Shown here piece by piece: positions 61,103-64,000 of a stretch of 64,000 bases of DNA (its first letter is position 1; each line of letters begins with the position of its first letter). Below the pieces are notes generated by a model, which saw nothing but the letters and a program-made list of their open reading frames with translations, had not been told where the DNA came from and did not search any database. The translations under genes and the position numbers were made by a program. The stretch is from Ensifer sp. Root278 (GTDB lineage: Bacteria > Pseudomonadota > Alphaproteobacteria > Rhizobiales > Rhizobiaceae): contig NZ_LMJJ01000005.1 in assembly GCF_001429285.1 (NCBI RefSeq), forward strand, positions 108,536-172,535, read 5' to 3'.

Positions 61103-62310
61103 TGGTCGCCGATACGAGCACCCAAAACAACAAGCCCTCGATCGGGGACTATCTCAAGAACAACATCCGCGAATACGGCCTGCTCGTCGCGCTCGTGGTG
61201 ATCATGCTGTTCTTCCAGTTCGTGACCAACGGCGTGCTGTTCAAGCCGGTCAACATCACCAACCTGGTGCTGCAGAACTCGTTCATCGTCATCATGGCGC
61301 TCGGCATGCTCCTGATCATCGTCGCCGGCCATATCGACCTATCGGTCGGCTCGATCGTCGCCTTCATCGGCGCGATCTCGGCGATCATGCTGGTCAAGTG
61401 GGGGCTGCCGGCCTTTGTCGTCATTCCCGCCTGTCTCGTCGTCGGCGGCATCATGGGTGCGGCGCAGGGTTATTGGGTCGCCTATCAAAAGATCCCGTCG
61501 TTCATCGTCACGCTTGCCGGCATGCTGGTTTTCCGCGGGCTTACCTACGTGGTGCTTGGCGGTCGTCCGATCGGACCGTTCCCGAAGGAATTCCAGCTGC
61601 TGTCGACCGGTTTCGTCCCCGACTTCCTCTATTTCCTCAATCCGGCGCCGGAAATGATTCAGAACCTGGTCGCGCTCGTGGCTGTCGTGGCGCTCGTCGC
61701 CTATGCCATCTATGCCGGCATTCGCGACCGCCGGATCAACGAGCAGCACGGCACCGAGAACGAACCCTTCATCTTCTTCGCGATCCAGATGGCGGTTATT
61801 GCCGTCGTGGCGTTGTTCATCGGCTTCCAGCTCGCGACCTATCGCGGCCTGCCGAACGTGCTGATCGCCATGGCCGTTCTCATCGCGCTCTACACCTTCA
61901 TCACCACGCGCTCGACCATCGGCCGCCGCATCTACGCCATGGGCGGCAACGTCAAGGCGACCAAGCTCTCGGGCATCAACACCGAACGGCTGACCTTCTA
62001 CACCTTCGTCAACATGGGTGTGCTTGCGGCACTCGCCGGCATGATCATCACCGCCCGCCTCAACTCGGCTACGCCGAAGGCCGGCCAAGGCTTCGAACTC
62101 GACGTCATTGCGGCATGCTTCATCGGCGGCGCCTCGGCGTCCGGCGGCGTCGGCAAGATCATCGGCGCGGTGATCGGCGCCTTCATCATGGGCGTGATGA
62201 ACAACGGCATGTCGATCATGGGCATTGGCATCGATTACCAGCAGCTGATCAAGGGCCTCGTGCTCCTCGCAGCCGTGTTCTTCGATGTCTACAACAAGAA
62301 CAAGGGTTGA
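61102..62310 (+). CDS. gguB: Sugar ABC transporter permease GguB
   Basis: A 402-residue BPD_transp_2 permease with about ten membrane helices. It has IMALGMLLIIVAGHIDLSVG and GRRIYAMGGNVKATKLSGIN, the family signatures. It is longer than MglC/RbsC because of a cytoplasmic loop after helix six (RDRRINEQHGTENEPF). It forms the ChvE-GguA-GguB transporter. A 170-base spacer containing a perfect palindrome separates it from gguC. Confidence 0.93.
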
Positions 62311-62352
62311 GCCGAAAGCCATAAGACCCGACGCGAACCAGTAACATTCACC

Positions 62353-62368
62353 GGCAGCCGCGGCTGCC
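62353..62368 (+). terminator. Small palindromic hairpin between gguB and gguC
   Basis: GGCAGCC-GC-GGCTGCC is a perfect 16-base palindrome located 43 bases after the gguB stop. The loop is too small for a normal hairpin (2 bases), so two pairs would open. It may be a processing signal or a protein site; termination is unlikely. Confidence 0.35.
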
Positions 62369-62480
62369 AGGATCGGCGGATTGGCCCGCCGGAATTGGGT
62401 GGCGAAAGCCAGCCACGGGGACGCTTTTGCCTTGAGAAGGCGAAGACCGCGACCCGAACGACGACAGGAAGGACAGGATC

Positions 62481-63476
62481 GTGCTGATTTCGCAGATCAG
62501 GAACGAAGACGGATCGATAACGGTTGCGGTGCGTTTGCCCGGTGAAACCGCGCATGCGGTCAATGGTGCTGCAAGCGTCTACGCTCTGGCGATGGAGGCG
62601 GCCAATGCCGGGCGCAGCCTGAAGGAGACGATCGAGACCAAGGGTCTTGGCGCCGCCGTCGACCTCGACAGGGCCTATGCGGAGGGACGTTTCCTGCCGC
62701 CGATCACCCATCCGGATCCGGCGCACCTGCACCTGACCGGCACGGGCCTCACCCATCTTGGTTCGGCCGCAACCCGTGACGCCATGCACAAGAAGACGAG
62801 CGAGGCGGCCGAGGAAACGCTGACGGACTCGATGAAGATGTTCCGCATGGGTCTCGAAGGCGGCAAGCCGAAAGCCGGCGAGACCGGCGTGCAGCCGGAG
62901 TGGTTCTACAAGGGCAACGGCACCTCAGCCGTGGCGCCGGGCGCGGCACTCGTTTCGCCCGCCTTTGCCGAGGATGGCGGCGAGGAGCCGGAAATGGCCG
63001 GCATCTACGTGATCTCCGACACGGGCGTTCCGTTCCGTATTGGTTTCGCCGTCGCCAACGAGTTTTCCGACCACAAGACCGAGCGGGTCAACTATCTCTG
63101 GCTGGCGCACTCGAAGCTGCGCCAGGCGAGCTTCGGTCCGGAAATCCGTATCGGTGTTGCCCCTGAGGATATCCGCGGCATGTCGCGCATCCTGCGCGGC
63201 GGCAAGGTGCTGTGGGAGAAACCGTTCCTGTCGGGCGAGGCCAACATGTCGCACAGTTTCGCCAATCTTGAGCACCATCATTTCAAGTACGGCCTGTTCC
63301 GCCAGCCGGGCGATATTCATGTTCACATGTTCGGTACGGCGACGCTGTCCTTCGGCGACGGCATCCGCACCGAGGAAGGCGACGTGTTCGAGATCGAGGC
63401 TGATGGTTTCGGCCTTCCGCTCCGCAACACGCTAGCGATCGCTGCGGAAGAACAGGTCGCCATTCGCCAGCTCTGA
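62481..63476 (+). CDS. gguC: GguC, FAH/AraD1-family protein
   Basis: A 331-residue protein starting at a GTG with GGAAGGACAGGA upstream. It begins MLISQIRNEDGSITVAVRLP and includes HLHLTGTGLTHLGSAATRDA and the metal-site-like DIHVHMFGTATLSFGDGIRT. The family is the fumarylacetoacetate-hydrolase-like AraD1 type, thought to act as 2-keto-3-deoxy-L-arabonate dehydratase in the non-phosphorylative L-arabinose/galactose path. Placement right before an aldehyde dehydrogenase of the ketoglutarate-semialdehyde type fits that path. Confidence 0.9.
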   Translation: MLISQIRNEDGSITVAVRLPGETAHAVNGAASVYALAMEAANAGRSLKETIETKGLGAAVDLDRAYAEGRFLPPITHPDPAHLHLTGTGLTHLGSAATRDAMHKKTSEAAEETLTDSMKMFRMGLEGGKPKAGETGVQPEWFYKGNGTSAVAPGAALVSPAFAEDGGEEPEMAGIYVISDTGVPFRIGFAVANEFSDHKTERVNYLWLAHSKLRQASFGPEIRIGVAPEDIRGMSRILRGGKVLWEKPFLSGEANMSHSFANLEHHHFKYGLFRQPGDIHVHMFGTATLSFGDGIRTEEGDVFEIEADGFGLPLRNTLAIAAEEQVAIRQL

Positions 63477-63542
63477 CACATCTCCTAAGCGCACCGTTCG
63501 CGAGGGACGGTCATGCGCGTTTATGAAGGAGGCTCGAAGCCT

Positions 63543-64000
63543 ATGACAATGCACCAGAACCTGATTGCCGGCGAGTGGGTCGGCGGTGACGGGGTTGCCA
63601 ACATCAACCCGTCCGACACCAATGACGTTGTGGGCGAATATGCCCGTGCGTCTGCCGACGATGCCCGCGCCGCGATCGCCGCTGCCAAGGCTGCGTTCCC
63701 GACCTGGTCGCGTTCCGGCATCCTCGAGCGCCACGCGATCCTGAGGAAGGCCGCCGACGAGATCCTCGCCCGCAAGGACGAGCTCGGAAGGCTGTTGTCG
63801 CGCGAGGAAGGCAAGACGCTTGTCGAAGGCATCGGCGAGACGGTGCGCGCCGGCCAGATCTTCGACTTCTTCGCCGGCGAGTGCCTGCGGTTGGCGGGCG
63901 AAGTACTGCCCTCGGCGCGACCCAACATCGGCGTCGAGATCACCCGCGAGCCGGTCGGCGTCGTCGGCATCATCACGCCCTGGAACTTCCCGATCGCCAT
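63543..64000 (+). CDS. Aldehyde dehydrogenase, ketoglutarate-semialdehyde type (5' part)
   Basis: The frame is open from ATG 63543 (GAAGGAGG upstream at 63524-63531) to the right edge, giving about 152 N-terminal residues. It shows the ALDH start NLIAGEWVGGDG, NPSDTNDVVGEY and the cofactor-binding GVVGIITPWNFPIA. The whole resembles alpha-ketoglutarate-semialdehyde dehydrogenase as in non-phosphorylative arabinose catabolism, the step after the AraD1-like enzyme GguC. The catalytic cysteine would be outside the window. Confidence 0.85.
   Translation, partial: MTMHQNLIAGEWVGGDGVANINPSDTNDVVGEYARASADDARAAIAAAKAAFPTWSRSGILERHAILRKAADEILARKDELGRLLSREEGKTLVEGIGETVRAGQIFDFFAGECLRLAGEVLPSARPNIGVEITREPVGVVGIITPWNFPIA

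Overview
The window looks like a chromosomal segment of a Sinorhizobium/Ensifer-type alphaproteobacterium (Rhizobiaceae). Three things point there. Gene content and order include a PhyR-NepR-EcfG stress module beside hmuPSTUV, the trehalose locus thuREFGKAB, and gbpR/chvE-gguABC. Regulatory sites are of rhizobial type (EcfG promoters, TGA-N9-TCA iron boxes, a GGAA-N6-TTCC IolR box). Intergenic spaces carry RIME1-like two-palindrome repeats. The base composition is GC-rich throughout and nearly all genes are intact. No insertion sequence, integrase, phage or CRISPR array was seen.

Layout. 1-1.0 kb: 3' end of an FGGY pentulose kinase. 1.5-4.9 kb: general stress response core (phyR, divergent nepR-ecfG, and a HWE histidine kinase). 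5.0-5.9 kb: two small membrane or stress-type proteins. 6.1-13.2 kb: haem/iron uptake, with hmuPSTUV leftwards and a secreted cysteine protein, tonB, a DUF2325 protein, a small conserved protein and an IsdG-type haem monooxygenase rightwards. 13.2-15.1 kb: DUF423 protein, truncated haemoglobin, TetR regulator and SMR efflux pump. 15.1-22.7 kb: thuR divergent from thuEFGKAB. 22.7-24.1 kb: a lipoprotein hydrolase. 24.4-30.7 kb: dipeptidase plus a five-gene Dpp-type peptide transporter.

30.8-42.7 kb is the accessory part: a surface-polysaccharide locus. It has a CDP-6-deoxyhexose branch (rfbF, rfbG, C-methyltransferase), a seven-gene leftward operon in which most genes overlap (CmcI-like, WbqC, methyltransferase, NAD-dehydratase, ATP-grasp, metallophosphoesterase, DegT aminotransferase), two or more glycosyltransferases and an RmlC-like epimerase. 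This is the best place to look for undescribed chemistry. It is followed by a YbaK-type deacylase, a secreted protein, an L,D-transpeptidase and an OmpA-like lipoprotein. Two adjacent frameshifted genes (45.6-46.7 kb), a RIME1 copy and tRNA-Arg(CCG) come next.

47.4-52.4 kb: xylFHG and a divergent ROK regulator with two spaced operators. 52.5-54.9 kb: an MHYT-PAS-GGDEF-EAL c-di-GMP protein. 55-56 kb: inositol dehydrogenase with an IolR box. 56.3-57.0 kb: a DUF3329-type membrane protein and a J-domain-like protein. 57.1-64 kb: gbpR divergent from chvE-gguABC and the start of an aldehyde dehydrogenase. Most of the window therefore serves nutrient capture (haem, trehalose, peptides, xylose, galactose/arabinose, inositol), with the stress regulator and envelope genes in between.
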